A model generated the notes under the pieces. The model made no database searches and was not told the origin of the DNA. It worked only from the letters and a program-made list of their open reading frames with translations. A program made the translations under genes and the position numbers. From positions 1-64,000 of the forward strand of contig CAZBWO010000018.1 of assembly GCA_964495885.1 (NCBI GenBank): a stretch of 64,000 nt of DNA. The letters are read 5' to 3'. Origin of the DNA: PALG01 sp964495885 (GTDB lineage Bacteria > Bacteroidota > Bacteroidia > Flavobacteriales > Flavobacteriaceae). This document shows, piece by piece, positions 33,790 to 42,883 of this stretch (its first letter is position 1; each line of letters begins with the position of its first letter).

Positions 33790-34054
33790 TTTTGATTTTG
33801 AATTTCCAGATGGGTATGGACAGACCTTAAGAAGGTGCTATGATAATTGGAATAAAGCGGCCATGAATGGAAGCCTTACCCAGTTCAACGATGGTGTATT
33901 TAATACCAATGTAACGATTACCCCACAGGATTCTACCCAAATTAACAACCCCAATTTTGTAAATGAGTTGAACCCTGGGCTTTATAAGGTAGATAAGAAC
34001 TATGATGACGGTAGTAGCAAGGAAACCATTATCCTTAAAGAGAATGAAGAATAA
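33790..34054 (+). pseudogene. C-terminal remnant of a metalloprotease paralogue
   Basis: The frame encodes about 87 residues aligned to the last 90 residues of the protease at 30699: Y-G-Q-T-L-R-R-C-Y, then D-G-V-F-N-T-N-V-T-I-T-P-Q-D-S-T-Q-I-N-N-P, then L-N-P-G-L-Y-K-V and ending K-E-N-E-E. The signal peptide and catalytic domain are missing, and homology stops at the direct repeat. An in-frame ATG at 33776 lies inside the repeat and is probably fortuitous. It is followed 48 bases later by the second FG-GAP gene, repeating the protease-then-FG-GAP order. Confidence 0.8.
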
Positions 34055-34102
34055 GCCAATTATACGATAATTCCTTATTTTTAGCATCAAAAGATCGAGA
34101 AA

Positions 34103-35503
34103 ATGACTGTTCTTTTTCAAAAACAAATACCTCAAATACCCATAAAAACAATTTGTCTGCTCGTGTTTTTGTATGCGGCAATGGGTTGGGCGCAGACCTT
34201 TGGACCACGGCAAGTCATTGATGAACAGCCCGGTGCCTTACGGATGGTGCGGGCGGCCGACCTGGACGGGGACAGTGATATGGACCTGGTCATAGCGGCC
34301 ACCCCGGCCATTGCCTGGTATGAGAACCTGGACGGGCAGGGTACCTTTGTGCGCCACATTATAGATGAGGGGATGGGGCAGTCATTTTCTATTGACATAG
34401 GCCGAATGGATAACAACGGTAGTACAGATGTAGTGGTAAGCTATTTTGATATGGATATGGTGGGTTGGTATTCTAATATGGGTGGAGGCAGTTTTGCTTC
34501 TTTTGCAGAAATTGCTTCTGGATTGAATAATGCAAGTGGTGTTACGATAGTGCCTATTGATGGTGATTCAGATAATGATCTGGTTCTTGGGGTTTCCAAT
34601 GGCAATGGGCTGTATTGGGTAGAAAATATCGGGAATACGGGGAACTTTGGGTCCTTACTCACCATTGATGCAAATATAGCTCAGGCACGCACCCAAGCAG
34701 TGGGTGATTTGGATGGTGATGGTGATTTGGATATTGTTACCAATAGTGGAGAATTGGATGCAACAGTTGCTTGGTTCGAAAATACAGATGGGGAAGGTGT
34801 TTTTGGCAGTCGCCAAGTAGTTGATGCTACAAATTTCTATGAAAATACTTTAGCACTTGTAGACCTTGACGGGGACGAAAACCTTGATGTTGTCTCCGAA
34901 AACAATAGCCAAGTTATTTGGAGGGCAAATACCAATGGCAATGGTAATTTTGGCCCAATCAATGTAATTAGTGATGTGCCCTCCAACATCCAAGAGGTAT
35001 ATTATGGGGATTTTGATTTGGATGATGATATGGACGTGGTCTCCGTATCTGCCGATGACAATACGGTAGCTTGGTACGAAAATACCGATGGATTGGGAAA
35101 TTTTGGCCCCCAGCAAGTCATAGATTCAGATCTTAAAAGTCCAAGAACCGTCTTTGCTGCCGATCTGGATGGTGATGGGGACTTGGATATAGTTTCGGCA
35201 GCGCTCGAGCCAGGAGGTGGAGAACGGCAATTGGTGTGGTACGAAAACCTTACCATTCTTGGTAACCAAGATATTAAAGAGCCCATCGTGTATGTCTATC
35301 CCAACCCCGTTTCGGAAATTCTCCATATCCAAAGTAGGGACCCGCTACAACAGGTCACTTTTTATGACGTACTGGGACAATCCTTGATGACGGTGCATAA
35401 AGACTTTGAAAACATCCCTGTATCGAACTTGCCAGCAGGAGTTTACTTTGTGGAGGTGCAAACTTTAAAGGGTGTGCTAGTAAAACGGGTAGTGAAAGAA
35501 TAG
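34103..35503 (+). CDS. FG-GAP/VCBS beta-propeller protein with T9SS type A sorting domain (copy 2)
   Basis: A 466-residue paralogue of the gene at 32199. Signal peptide about residues 1-33 (I-C-L-L-V-F-L-Y-A-A-M-G-W-A). Blades repeat the loops L-D-G-D-S-D-M-D, I-D-G-D-S-D-N-D, L-D-G-D-G-D-L-D, F-D-L-D-D-D-M-D, each followed by a W-Y-E-N-x-D/G strand. The propeller part is well diverged from copy 1, while the last ~70 residues are the same T9SS type A signal with virtually the same DNA. This contrast indicates recent gene conversion of the tail. Role: secreted surface or extracellular protein. Confidence 0.93.
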   Translation: MTVLFQKQIPQIPIKTICLLVFLYAAMGWAQTFGPRQVIDEQPGALRMVRAADLDGDSDMDLVIAATPAIAWYENLDGQGTFVRHIIDEGMGQSFSIDIGRMDNNGSTDVVVSYFDMDMVGWYSNMGGGSFASFAEIASGLNNASGVTIVPIDGDSDNDLVLGVSNGNGLYWVENIGNTGNFGSLLTIDANIAQARTQAVGDLDGDGDLDIVTNSGELDATVAWFENTDGEGVFGSRQVVDATNFYENTLALVDLDGDENLDVVSENNSQVIWRANTNGNGNFGPINVISDVPSNIQEVYYGDFDLDDDMDVVSVSADDNTVAWYENTDGLGNFGPQQVIDSDLKSPRTVFAADLDGDGDLDIVSAALEPGGGERQLVWYENLTILGNQDIKEPIVYVYPNPVSEILHIQSRDPLQQVTFYDVLGQSLMTVHKDFENIPVSNLPAGVYFVEVQTLKGVLVKRVVKE

Positions 35504-35514
35504 GGTTGCAGGTT
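35297..35514 (+). repeat. 218-bp near-identical repeat, copy B (T9SS sorting domain and stop)
   Basis: Partner of 33381-33598; one mismatch in 218 bases. It covers the sorting domain, the stop and 11 bases after the stop of the second FG-GAP gene. The bases after it (ttattcttattgtttattgg) are again similar to the region after copy A. Confidence 0.97.
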
Positions 35515-35653
35515 GGTATTTATTTTTTATTGTTATTCTTATTGTTTATTGGGGTGAAGTATTGCAAATGCCTTAGAAGTTGGGCAGGCTTTGTATTTCG
35601 GCAAGCTTAGTACAGGCTTCAGTGCGCCAGTTGGAGAATATATAGGGTATGCT

Positions 35654-36868
35654 CTATGTTTTTAGGCTCCTTTTTTTTAAAACAATAGAGGCTATCCCCA
35701 AAAATAGTAGCGTACTGGCAACAAACAAGTATTCGTTATAATGGTCTATGAGGGGATGTTTTTTCCCCCATATCATTATTCCTTTATACACGAGCAGGCC
35801 TTCTGTAAATAGAACCCCTACTAGGTAAAAGTAAATATGCTTGGCATTTACTTTTAAATATCCTGTTAGGCTTAAGACTAAAAACAGACTGGTACTTATT
35901 AGGCCTAAAAATATCCAATGTAGGTACGCCATGGTTAACTCAATAATGGTTGCACTCAAGTTTGCAAAGTAGGGGAAAGACCCTAGTAATTGGAGTACTA
36001 ATTTTATCCCTAAAACAATTAAAATTATTTGAAGAAGTACTTTTTGAACTCCCTTGAATGTATTGTGCACAGCTGCTTTATTACTTTTAATCCCCATGAG
36101 AGCATAAAAAAAACAGACTATTTGTAATACCCCACCGACAGCAGAAAGTATATACATTATCCCTTTTGGTTCTGTCCACAAGGTAGAGAGAAAAAAAGTT
36201 GTTATTACGCTTGTATTAACGATGATGAAGATATTCTTATGGTGCTTCCGCGAAAACGCTATCCCATTTCTTTCAAGAATGAAAAGCAATATTCCTATTA
36301 TTGCAAGCAACATCCAGCCATTGTATTGAAAGTGTAGATAAAAGTAGATGGATAACCGGTACCATACAGAGGTTGGGCCTAATGTGGTCATGATGCCACC
36401 CAATGTCCAAGGTCCTATGCTTGACAAAACTAGATAAAATAATGATGCTTTTAAATAGGGGTAGCAGGCCAGATTTTTGATTTCTACTTTTACATTTTTA
36501 ACAAAGAACCAACAAAACCCATAAGAGACGAATAAGAAGAGGGTAGAAAAAATAATGGACAAGAAGGCATATCCTTGAAGTGGAAAGGTGATTAACATGC
36601 CTATCAAGCTAATCTGGGTGGTTATGAAAATACGGGAATAGTTTCTGCGTATTTTGTTGTTTTTTTGAATGAAGAGCTTATAGAAGATGACGGTTATACA
36701 CACATACACCCAGCCTAAAATAGCTATATGCGAGTGCCCATGTACCATGAACCTATAGTTCATGTTCATGTCAAATACTTGAAATGACCTTAGGATCACC
36801 CCAAATGCTGCCGCGATCAAAAAGTAAAGCAAAGCAAGCTGAACTTGTTTTTGAATAGGGAGTGTCAT
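35654..36868 (-). CDS. Polytopic membrane protein at the end of the nos locus (haem-copper-oxidase-like histidines)
   Basis: A 404-residue integral membrane protein with about 12 hydrophobic helices, started at the ATG at 36868 (an upstream frame from 37057 overlaps nosY and is rejected). Conserved-looking histidines sit at membrane positions: M-V-H-G-H-S-H-I-A-I-L-G-W (about 40-52), F-Y-L-H-F-Q-Y-N-G-W (about 180) and A-Y-L-H-W-I-F-L-G (about 330). Such His placement recalls haem-copper oxidase subunit I or NnrS-like proteins, but there is no proof of cofactor binding. Gene order (35 bases after nosY, same strand) suggests a job in electron supply or maturation of N2O reductase. I have no confident family name. 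Confidence 0.7.
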   Translation of the reverse strand: MTLPIQKQVQLALLYFLIAAAFGVILRSFQVFDMNMNYRFMVHGHSHIAILGWVYVCITVIFYKLFIQKNNKIRRNYSRIFITTQISLIGMLITFPLQGYAFLSIIFSTLFLFVSYGFCWFFVKNVKVEIKNLACYPYLKASLFYLVLSSIGPWTLGGIMTTLGPTSVWYRLSIYFYLHFQYNGWMLLAIIGILLFILERNGIAFSRKHHKNIFIIVNTSVITTFFLSTLWTEPKGIMYILSAVGGVLQIVCFFYALMGIKSNKAAVHNTFKGVQKVLLQIILIVLGIKLVLQLLGSFPYFANLSATIIELTMAYLHWIFLGLISTSLFLVLSLTGYLKVNAKHIYFYLVGVLFTEGLLVYKGIMIWGKKHPLIDHYNEYLFVASTLLFLGIASIVLKKRSLKT

Positions 36869-36902
36869 ACCATTAGTGAATGATTTTGTAAGGTAATTTA
36901 GA

Positions 36903-37685
36903 TTAAAAGTCTTTCTTTTTGCTCTTTCTGTAAATATTGAGAGTTGGCAAAAGTACCCAAACTGATAGGGCCGAGATAGAGATAAGTAATCCAAGCCCTG
37001 TTCCGAAGAATTTCTGAAAAACCGCACCGGTATAGCCCAATAAAGCTGAAATATCAAGTTTTAGTAAAATCAATATACGGGATAAATCGATTGGATTAAA
37101 CATGGTTGCAGCTAAGGAAAAACTATCGAGGGGATAGGATTGAAAAGCAATAAGCGACATTAAAAACAATCCGTCATAGATTACTGCCATAAAGAGCCAT
37201 AACAATATAGCATAACTGAATCCTTTAATTTTATTTTCATTGTATAGTGCTATATTAAAGGCAAGGGCTGTAAAGATGAGTGTTAAGAATAATCCATTTA
37301 TTAATAACAGTCCAAAATCCCAGATTTCATCAGACTGGAATAATCCGTACAATGCAAAGGGTATTCCTAGGCCTATTATTAAACTCATGGAAAGGGATAA
37401 AGCAACCCCCAAGTATTGCCCAATAAAAATGGACGAACGTTTTACGGGTTGTGCGAGCAAAAGCTCTGTAAATTCCTTGGAGTTGTAATAATACATGACG
37501 CCAAATACGGTACCAATAAGCGGCACTAAGATGGTGATGACATTCATGAGTGTGATTACCGCCTTAGACAAATCATTATTTAGAAAAAGCAATACACTAC
37601 CTAAGCCAAGATAGAATAGGAAATACACGTAGCTCCATCTACTGCGTATTAAATCGAAGAAACTATATTTTAATATTTTAAGCAT
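36903..37685 (-). CDS. nosY: NosY-type ABC transporter permease
   Basis: A 260-residue membrane protein with six hydrophobic helices and the NosY pattern (S-F-F-D-L-I-R-S-R-W at the start, then P-L-I-G-T-V-F-G-V-M-Y-Y-Y-N-S-K-E-F-T-E-L-L-L-A-Q-P-V). With NosF and NosD it forms the NosDFY complex that supplies sulfur or copper-related material for the CuZ site of N2O reductase. The start overlaps the end of nosF by eight bases, so they are translationally coupled. Confidence 0.92.
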   Translation of the reverse strand: MLKILKYSFFDLIRSRWSYVYFLFYLGLGSVLLFLNNDLSKAVITLMNVITILVPLIGTVFGVMYYYNSKEFTELLLAQPVKRSSIFIGQYLGVALSLSMSLIIGLGIPFALYGLFQSDEIWDFGLLLINGLFLTLIFTALAFNIALYNENKIKGFSYAILLWLFMAVIYDGLFLMSLIAFQSYPLDSFSLAATMFNPIDLSRILILLKLDISALLGYTGAVFQKFFGTGLGLLISISALSVWVLLPTLNIYRKSKKKDF

Positions 37686-38385
37686 TTTCGTAAGTTAAAA
37701 GACTAGCAATGGCTTGTTCAAAATTTGAAGTTTCCATTTGTGATTTAAGCGTGTTAATGGTTCCTTTAAAGTAGACCTTACCTTCTAGGAGGAATACAAT
37801 TTCATCTGCCATTTCTTCTACAAAACCCATAATGTGGGAAGTTATTAGGATAATTTTTCCTTTTTCTTTTTCTTCAGCGATTAATTGTTTTAAATGAAGC
37901 AATGCAATTGGATCTAGTCCAGTGGTAGGTTCATCTAAAATGATAATAGGGCTATCAAACATTAGCGTGAGTAGGAGGTTTACTTTCTGCTTGGTGCCTC
38001 CAGAGAGATTTCCTAGCTTTTTAGACAGAAAGGGTTGCAGTTTAAATAATGAAATTAACCTTTCATCATTTCCTTTTCGATTTCGCAAATCCTTGATCAT
38101 TGCGATTAATTCTTTCACTTTCAGGTTTGCAGGGAAATTGGCTATTTGAGGGAGGTAATCTATTTCATCCCGATACTTCCAGTTGGTCTTGATAGATTTT
38201 TCGTTCACCTTTATCATTCCTTTGTCTGGGATTACCATCCCCAAGACTGCTTTTATCAAGGTGGTTTTACCAGAGCCATTAGGTCCTAAGATGGCAAAAA
38301 CACCTTGTGAAGTAATTGATAGATCAATACCCTTAAGCACTTTATTTTTTCCAAACTTCTTATGTAGTTGTTCTATTTGTATCAT
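37678..38385 (-). CDS. nosF: NosF ABC transporter ATPase
   Basis: A 235-residue ABC ATPase on the cytoplasmic side. Walker A G-P-N-G-S-G-K-T-T (about 34-42), ABC signature L-S-G-G-T-K-Q-K (about 126-133), Walker B I-I-I-L-D-E-P-T (about 148-155) and the switch His in I-T-S-H-I (about 180) are all present. It powers the NosY permease for NosZ maturation. The start codon overlaps the stop of nosD by four bases and the 3' end overlaps nosY. Confidence 0.95.
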   Translation of the reverse strand: MIQIEQLHKKFGKNKVLKGIDLSITSQGVFAILGPNGSGKTTLIKAVLGMVIPDKGMIKVNEKSIKTNWKYRDEIDYLPQIANFPANLKVKELIAMIKDLRNRKGNDERLISLFKLQPFLSKKLGNLSGGTKQKVNLLLTLMFDSPIIILDEPTTGLDPIALLHLKQLIAEEKEKGKIILITSHIMGFVEEMADEIVFLLEGKVYFKGTINTLKSQMETSNFEQAIASLLTYENA

Positions 38386-39629
38386 TTGTGGGGTATCATT
38401 TGCGGAGTTAAATCCTGTAAGTTATCTGGTGTAAAAACGGGTGACACCTTTTCAGAAAAATCGATAAGGTCTATAAAGAGGCTTCGCATTAATATGATGG
38501 TTTCTGGGGTTTTGTTCACCACATAAGAAAAAAGTTTTACGGGTCTAAAAGGAACGTCGCCAATTCCATCCTTGTTGAGGTCATAGCCAGTATAACTACT
38601 CCAGTAATTGTTTCTGAATATGTTATCGTTAATCTTACTATTGTAGGATAGATCAAATGAATTGTATAAAAAATTATTTTTCTCGAAGGTATTTTCATAA
38701 CAAGCACCTAGTACTTTTACGGCATACCCGTTACGTATAAAATTATTCCCGGAATAGACTATTCTATTAGATCCTTCTATATTGATACCAATAGTGTTTT
38801 CTTCAAAAACATTGTCTATGATTTCAGCATCATTAATTTCTTTTAGTAGCATTCCAAAGGATGCGGTACCCCAGTTTTCCTTAAATGTATTATTGAGCAT
38901 TTTGATGCGTTTAGAAAACATTACAGCAACCCCGGCGCCATTATTTTCAAAGGTATTTCCTTTATAAGTATCATCGTTTGAGAACATAAAATGTAATCCA
39001 TAGCGTAGGTTATTGGTACTCACATTATCTTTAATAAGTATGTTGTGGGAAAACTCTAGGTAAATGCCGTCTCTTACTTTCTGCACAATGTTTTGCTCTA
39101 CCACTACATTGTTTGAATACCATAGCTGAATACCATTTCCTGAATTGTATTCGTCTTGGGCATCACCTATCACCTTGTTGTGATATACTTTGCCGTTATT
39201 GGATTTTTCGATATAAATACCAAAGAACAGTTTTTCCAGAACTACATTTTGAATGAGGAAATTTTCACTTTGTACAACCCGTATGGCAGCATGGTCGCTG
39301 GTGTAACTCGTACCTACATTGATAATAAATAGTCCGTCAATGGTAACGTTGTCTGCCATTACACGTATGATTTCGCCCTTGTCTTCTCCATCAATTACGG
39401 GAAATTTTTCACCTTTTATGGTAAGAGGCTTATCTATGACTACATTATATTCTTTATAACTTCCAGGCTTCACGAAAATAGTATCCCCGGATGTTGCAGA
39501 GGCAATCGCTTTTTTTAGGGATGTGAAAGTGCAAGTGTCACATACCTTTATTTCTTTTTGAGCGGTTGCCAGCGTGGTTACTAAGAAGTAAACAATAAAA
39601 AATATAATATGTAACGGATTATTTCTCAA
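38382..39629 (-). CDS. nosD: NosD periplasmic right-handed beta-helix protein
   Basis: A 415-residue exported protein with signal peptide (residues 1-23). The body is a right-handed parallel beta-helix of CASH/NosD repeats: I-F-V-K-P-G-S-Y-K-E-Y-N-V-V-I-D-K-P-L-T-I, then repeated N-x-I-x-x-N turns (for example N-N-V-V-V-E-Q-N-I, S-H-N-I-L-I-K-D-N). It is the periplasmic partner of NosFY in building the copper-sulfur centre of NosZ. It is encoded first in the nosDFY block, about 100 bases after nosL. Confidence 0.94.
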   Translation of the reverse strand: MRNNPLHIIFFIVYFLVTTLATAQKEIKVCDTCTFTSLKKAIASATSGDTIFVKPGSYKEYNVVIDKPLTIKGEKFPVIDGEDKGEIIRVMADNVTIDGLFIINVGTSYTSDHAAIRVVQSENFLIQNVVLEKLFFGIYIEKSNNGKVYHNKVIGDAQDEYNSGNGIQLWYSNNVVVEQNIVQKVRDGIYLEFSHNILIKDNVSTNNLRYGLHFMFSNDDTYKGNTFENNGAGVAVMFSKRIKMLNNTFKENWGTASFGMLLKEINDAEIIDNVFEENTIGINIEGSNRIVYSGNNFIRNGYAVKVLGACYENTFEKNNFLYNSFDLSYNSKINDNIFRNNYWSSYTGYDLNKDGIGDVPFRPVKLFSYVVNKTPETIILMRSLFIDLIDFSEKVSPVFTPDNLQDLTPQMIPHK

Positions 39630-39727
39630 CGGTGTTATTGTTATTACAGAAGACTACTAGTTATATCATTGTTAAAAAGAAAAAAACAGCACTTAGGGTT
39701 GCTGAAAAGGTATGCCACACCGAAACA

Positions 39728-40168
39728 CTAATTGCTTAATTTCTCTTTCAGCGATTGCCAGTTGTAAAGTTTTCCACCTTTCTCGCTTTGAACTTTTTCT
39801 GCCATCTCTTTAGATTTAAATGCGGTAAGATACGCTCCCATAGGACTTGGTAAGTTTTTGCTGATAAGGTATGTAGCTTCTTTTGCGGCTGTTAAATCTG
39901 TAGGCGCTTCATAATAATTGGTAAGCAAGTTACCAACAGGCAGATTGGGGTTTTCATTCAAGTAATTGATCATACATTCTGACGCGTCAAATTTATAGAC
40001 CTTTCCTTTATTGGTGATTAACTCTGAAGCGTGAATTTTATCTACAATGGTCATTTTGCAATAATGGCAGCCGTCATTTCCATACTCTATAGACTGAGGT
40101 CCTTTATTACAGCTACTCAATACAATTATTGTAAGTAGCACGAAACTAATTTTGATTCTTGTTTTCAT
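39728..40168 (-). CDS. nosL: NosL copper-binding lipoprotein
   Basis: A 146-residue lipoprotein with lipobox L-S-S-C (Cys about 20). The Cu(I)-binding motif D-G-C-H-Y-C-K-M-T-I (about 34-43) and F-D-A-S-E-C-M (about 63) mark NosL. It delivers copper to apo-NosZ in the periplasm. Its start codon overlaps the stop of the upstream membrane-protein gene by four bases. Confidence 0.94.
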   Translation of the reverse strand: MKTRIKISFVLLTIIVLSSCNKGPQSIEYGNDGCHYCKMTIVDKIHASELITNKGKVYKFDASECMINYLNENPNLPVGNLLTNYYEAPTDLTAAKEATYLISKNLPSPMGAYLTAFKSKEMAEKVQSEKGGKLYNWQSLKEKLSN

Positions 40169-40779
40169 TGGGTTGTGGTTTTTGCCCGTTTGCCCAGAAA
40201 AAAGGCGACGAGTGTTAATAGCATTCCGGCAGACATTAGATAACCTCCTATGGCAGGATATGAAAAGGCATCAAAGTTGAGCATTTTTTTATGTCCAAAC
40301 AATGGAGGCTTATAGCTCATGGGGGTGCCATCTGGGTTTTGCAATTTCATAATTGCGTTTGGATCTAGGTTTGTCCCATAATCTATCATCCAGGCATTAA
40401 AATCATACATGCCTAGTATACCCAATATTGTCATTAAAACCAACCAGCCAAGGAACCATTTATAATTTACTTTTTTAAAATAACTTAGGATCCCAATAAG
40501 AATACCTAGGACGGCCATACTACCTATCACGATAGGAAATACTGTAAACTCCCACATATCTTCTGGTTTGGGAAGTGTTTTCATCCCAATGTAATGGTTA
40601 AGACCATCTATGTTTTGAATATCAAATTCATTCATCCCTTGAATACCATTTATGTAAATATTTATACCCAATGGTTCGGGATATTGCGGAGCCCCTAGCA
40701 TAATATTCCATAAAGGGAATTTGAATAGACCCAATAGGAGCAGGGATCCAAGAATCATGATAATACTCGCCTTTTTCAT
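40165..40779 (-). CDS. Unnamed membrane protein between nosZ and nosL
   Basis: A 204-residue protein with four hydrophobic helices: one at the N-terminus (I-I-M-I-L-G-S-L-L-L-L-G-L-F), two in the middle and one near the end. A periplasmic loop of about 50 residues after helix 1 has P-Q-Y-P-E-P-L-G-I-N and G-L-N-H-Y-I-G-M-K. Similar proteins occupy this place in Bacteroidota clade II nos clusters, so a role in electron transfer or copper-site assembly is likely, though none is demonstrated to my knowledge. It overlaps nosL by four bases. Confidence 0.8.
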   Translation of the reverse strand: MKKASIIMILGSLLLLGLFKFPLWNIMLGAPQYPEPLGINIYINGIQGMNEFDIQNIDGLNHYIGMKTLPKPEDMWEFTVFPIVIGSMAVLGILIGILSYFKKVNYKWFLGWLVLMTILGILGMYDFNAWMIDYGTNLDPNAIMKLQNPDGTPMSYKPPLFGHKKMLNFDAFSYPAIGGYLMSAGMLLTLVAFFLGKRAKTTTQ

Positions 40780-40840
40780 AGTATTTTTTCTTAATGGTGA
40801 TTGTGCTCTTTCTCTAACAGATTGAGAAAGTATTGATTGT

Positions 40841-40869
40841 AACAGGCAGCAGTTGTCCTACTGCCTGTT
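40841..40869. promoter_or_regulatory. Intercistronic hairpin between nosZ and the next gene
   Basis: Perfect 9-bp inverted repeat aacaggcag / ctgcctgtt with an 11-base loop, lying 20 bases after the nosZ stop. There is no long T run on the minus strand, so it probably protects the 3' end of nosZ mRNA or weakens read-through rather than ending transcription fully. Confidence 0.6.
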
Positions 40870-40888
40870 TTACAAAACCAACAAACCA

Positions 40889-42850
40889 TTAGTCTCCAAG
40901 AGACCAACTAAGTTCAATGTTTGAATTTGCTGGGGAAACTCTAACATAACCTTGCATTTCTTGGTGTAGGGCACTACAGAAATCTGTACAGTAAAATGGC
41001 CATACCCCAACTTGCTTAGGTTCCCAAACTGAAGTTTTTGTTTGTCCCGGCATAATGAGTAATTCCGATGTGTTTTGTCCTAACATTGAAAATCCGTGTG
41101 GTACATCAAAATCTTGCTCGTGGTTTGTGATGTGGAAATAGACTTTATCTCCTACCTTAATTCCTTCTATATTATCTGGGGTAAAGTGACTTCGTATGGT
41201 AGACATATATATGTGCACTTCCTTCCCTTTACGTTCTACCCGTGCTTTATCTGGGCTTGTTACGGCATATGGGTGTTTGTTTTCATCTAATCTATATAAC
41301 TTCTTAGATTTCGGAGCTAGCAAACTTGCGGGGCATCCAGCAGCATAATGCGGCTCACCGTGAGTAGGAAAATCGTAAATAAGCTCCATTTTTTCTCCAG
41401 AGATGTCATATATCTGAGCGGAGTGTTCCATTTCAGGACCCGTAGGCAGATATCTATCTTTGGTGATTTTATTCATGGCCACGACGTACTTTCCAAAAGG
41501 CTTTCTTGAATTCCCTCCAGGGATCATTAGGTGCCCAACGGAATAATAGGTTGGCTTTCTATCGATTACCTCCCAAGTACCTAGTTTCCATTTCACTACT
41601 TCAGAAGAGATAAAGAATGTGGTGTATGCGTTTCCTTTATCGTCAAATTCTGTGTGTAATGGGCCTAAGCCACCACTTTTAACAGTACCTGCGAGTACAT
41701 CTTCAAATTTTAAAATAGGAATACCATAAGCTTCTCCATCAAATTTCTCACCTTCAATGGCTTCTAACATTTTATCAAAGGAGTGAACGGTTAAATCTGC
41801 AGACAGTTTTCCATTACCAATAATATATTGTCCTGTAGGATCTACGTCGCAACCGTGTGGTGATTTGGGTGTAGGCAAAAAGTAAACGGCTCCGGGCACA
41901 TCTATTGGGTTTACGGTAAGCACTTCATTTTTCATGGTTGTGGTACCGGTATGTGTGCTTTCGTCATAGATATTATGTGCGTATTTAGTGGGCATTTTTG
42001 TGCCACCTCCATTATTTACATATTCCTCTATTTTCTTCCAGTTTATAGCTGCAATAAAGTCTTTGTCGTTTTGAGAAGCATTTACTTCTAATAAGGTGTT
42101 TGCTTCTTCTGTGTTGTAGGTTGTGAAAAAGAACCATCCATGGGATTTTCCACGACCAGGGTGTGACAGATCGTAATTAAATCCTGGCATTAAGAGCTGG
42201 AATTTAATATCCATATGTCCATGTTCTGGGTCTACACTTATAAAAGAGAGGGCCCCTTTAAAATTGCTTTTGTATTCGCTAATAGGCATGTCACGTTGTG
42301 GTACAGGTACGGAAAACCGTGTTCCTGCCACTACATATTCTGTATTTTCTGTGATAAAAGAGGAACTGTGATTCCCTGCACTATTTGGAATTTCGATAAT
42401 TTCTTCTGTTTCAAAAGTGCTCAAACTTACCCGAGCTATTCTGGGGGTGTTATTTCCGTTAACAAAAATCCAACGGCCGTCCAACTCACCGTTAGTTTGT
42501 GAGATATCTGGGTGATGCAAATCATCCCAAGGGATAAAACCGTGAGAGGTTTCCAACATGGGTTTGGTCTCTTCAGAATAGCCATATCCTGAAGTAGGGA
42601 ATTGTGAGAATACAGGAATCTCTTTAAACATTCTACCGGAAGGGAGGCCATATACGGTTAAGTTACCGCTATACCCTCCTGAGAGGAACGCATAATACTC
42701 ATCTTGCTCTCCTGGAGCAACATATACTTTTTCTGCAGCACTGGCATTAAGTGCGCCATTAGATTGTGTGCTGCCATTATTATTGCCACAACTTGTTAAT
42801 AACATGGAAGTTGCAAATAATGCTAACAGATGGAATTTATATTTTTTCAT
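40889..42850 (-). CDS. nosZ: Nitrous-oxide reductase, clade II (Sec-exported)
   Basis: A 653-residue periplasmic enzyme reducing N2O to N2 in anaerobic respiration. The N-terminus is a Sec lipoprotein-like signal (L-L-T-S-C, Cys about 21) rather than a twin-arginine signal, which marks clade II (atypical) NosZ. The seven-bladed propeller carries the CuZ histidines, including D-D-L-H-H-P-D (about 110-116). The C-terminal cupredoxin domain ends with the CuA motif C-T-D-F-C-S-A-L-H-Q-E-M (about 621-632), with the first CuA-domain His/Trp region before it. Transcribed after cytochrome c and fasciclin genes. Confidence 0.97.
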   Translation of the reverse strand: MKKYKFHLLALFATSMLLTSCGNNNGSTQSNGALNASAAEKVYVAPGEQDEYYAFLSGGYSGNLTVYGLPSGRMFKEIPVFSQFPTSGYGYSEETKPMLETSHGFIPWDDLHHPDISQTNGELDGRWIFVNGNNTPRIARVSLSTFETEEIIEIPNSAGNHSSSFITENTEYVVAGTRFSVPVPQRDMPISEYKSNFKGALSFISVDPEHGHMDIKFQLLMPGFNYDLSHPGRGKSHGWFFFTTYNTEEANTLLEVNASQNDKDFIAAINWKKIEEYVNNGGGTKMPTKYAHNIYDESTHTGTTTMKNEVLTVNPIDVPGAVYFLPTPKSPHGCDVDPTGQYIIGNGKLSADLTVHSFDKMLEAIEGEKFDGEAYGIPILKFEDVLAGTVKSGGLGPLHTEFDDKGNAYTTFFISSEVVKWKLGTWEVIDRKPTYYSVGHLMIPGGNSRKPFGKYVVAMNKITKDRYLPTGPEMEHSAQIYDISGEKMELIYDFPTHGEPHYAAGCPASLLAPKSKKLYRLDENKHPYAVTSPDKARVERKGKEVHIYMSTIRSHFTPDNIEGIKVGDKVYFHITNHEQDFDVPHGFSMLGQNTSELLIMPGQTKTSVWEPKQVGVWPFYCTDFCSALHQEMQGYVRVSPANSNIELSWSLGD

Positions 42851-42883
42851 GGGTTCTATATTTATTTGTTTTAAGTGTACTAT

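Noticed and set aside
36869..37057. 63-residue N-terminal extension of the polytopic nos-linked protein
   Set aside because: It overlaps nosY in another frame and lacks natural composition; the hydrophobic protein begins at 36868.
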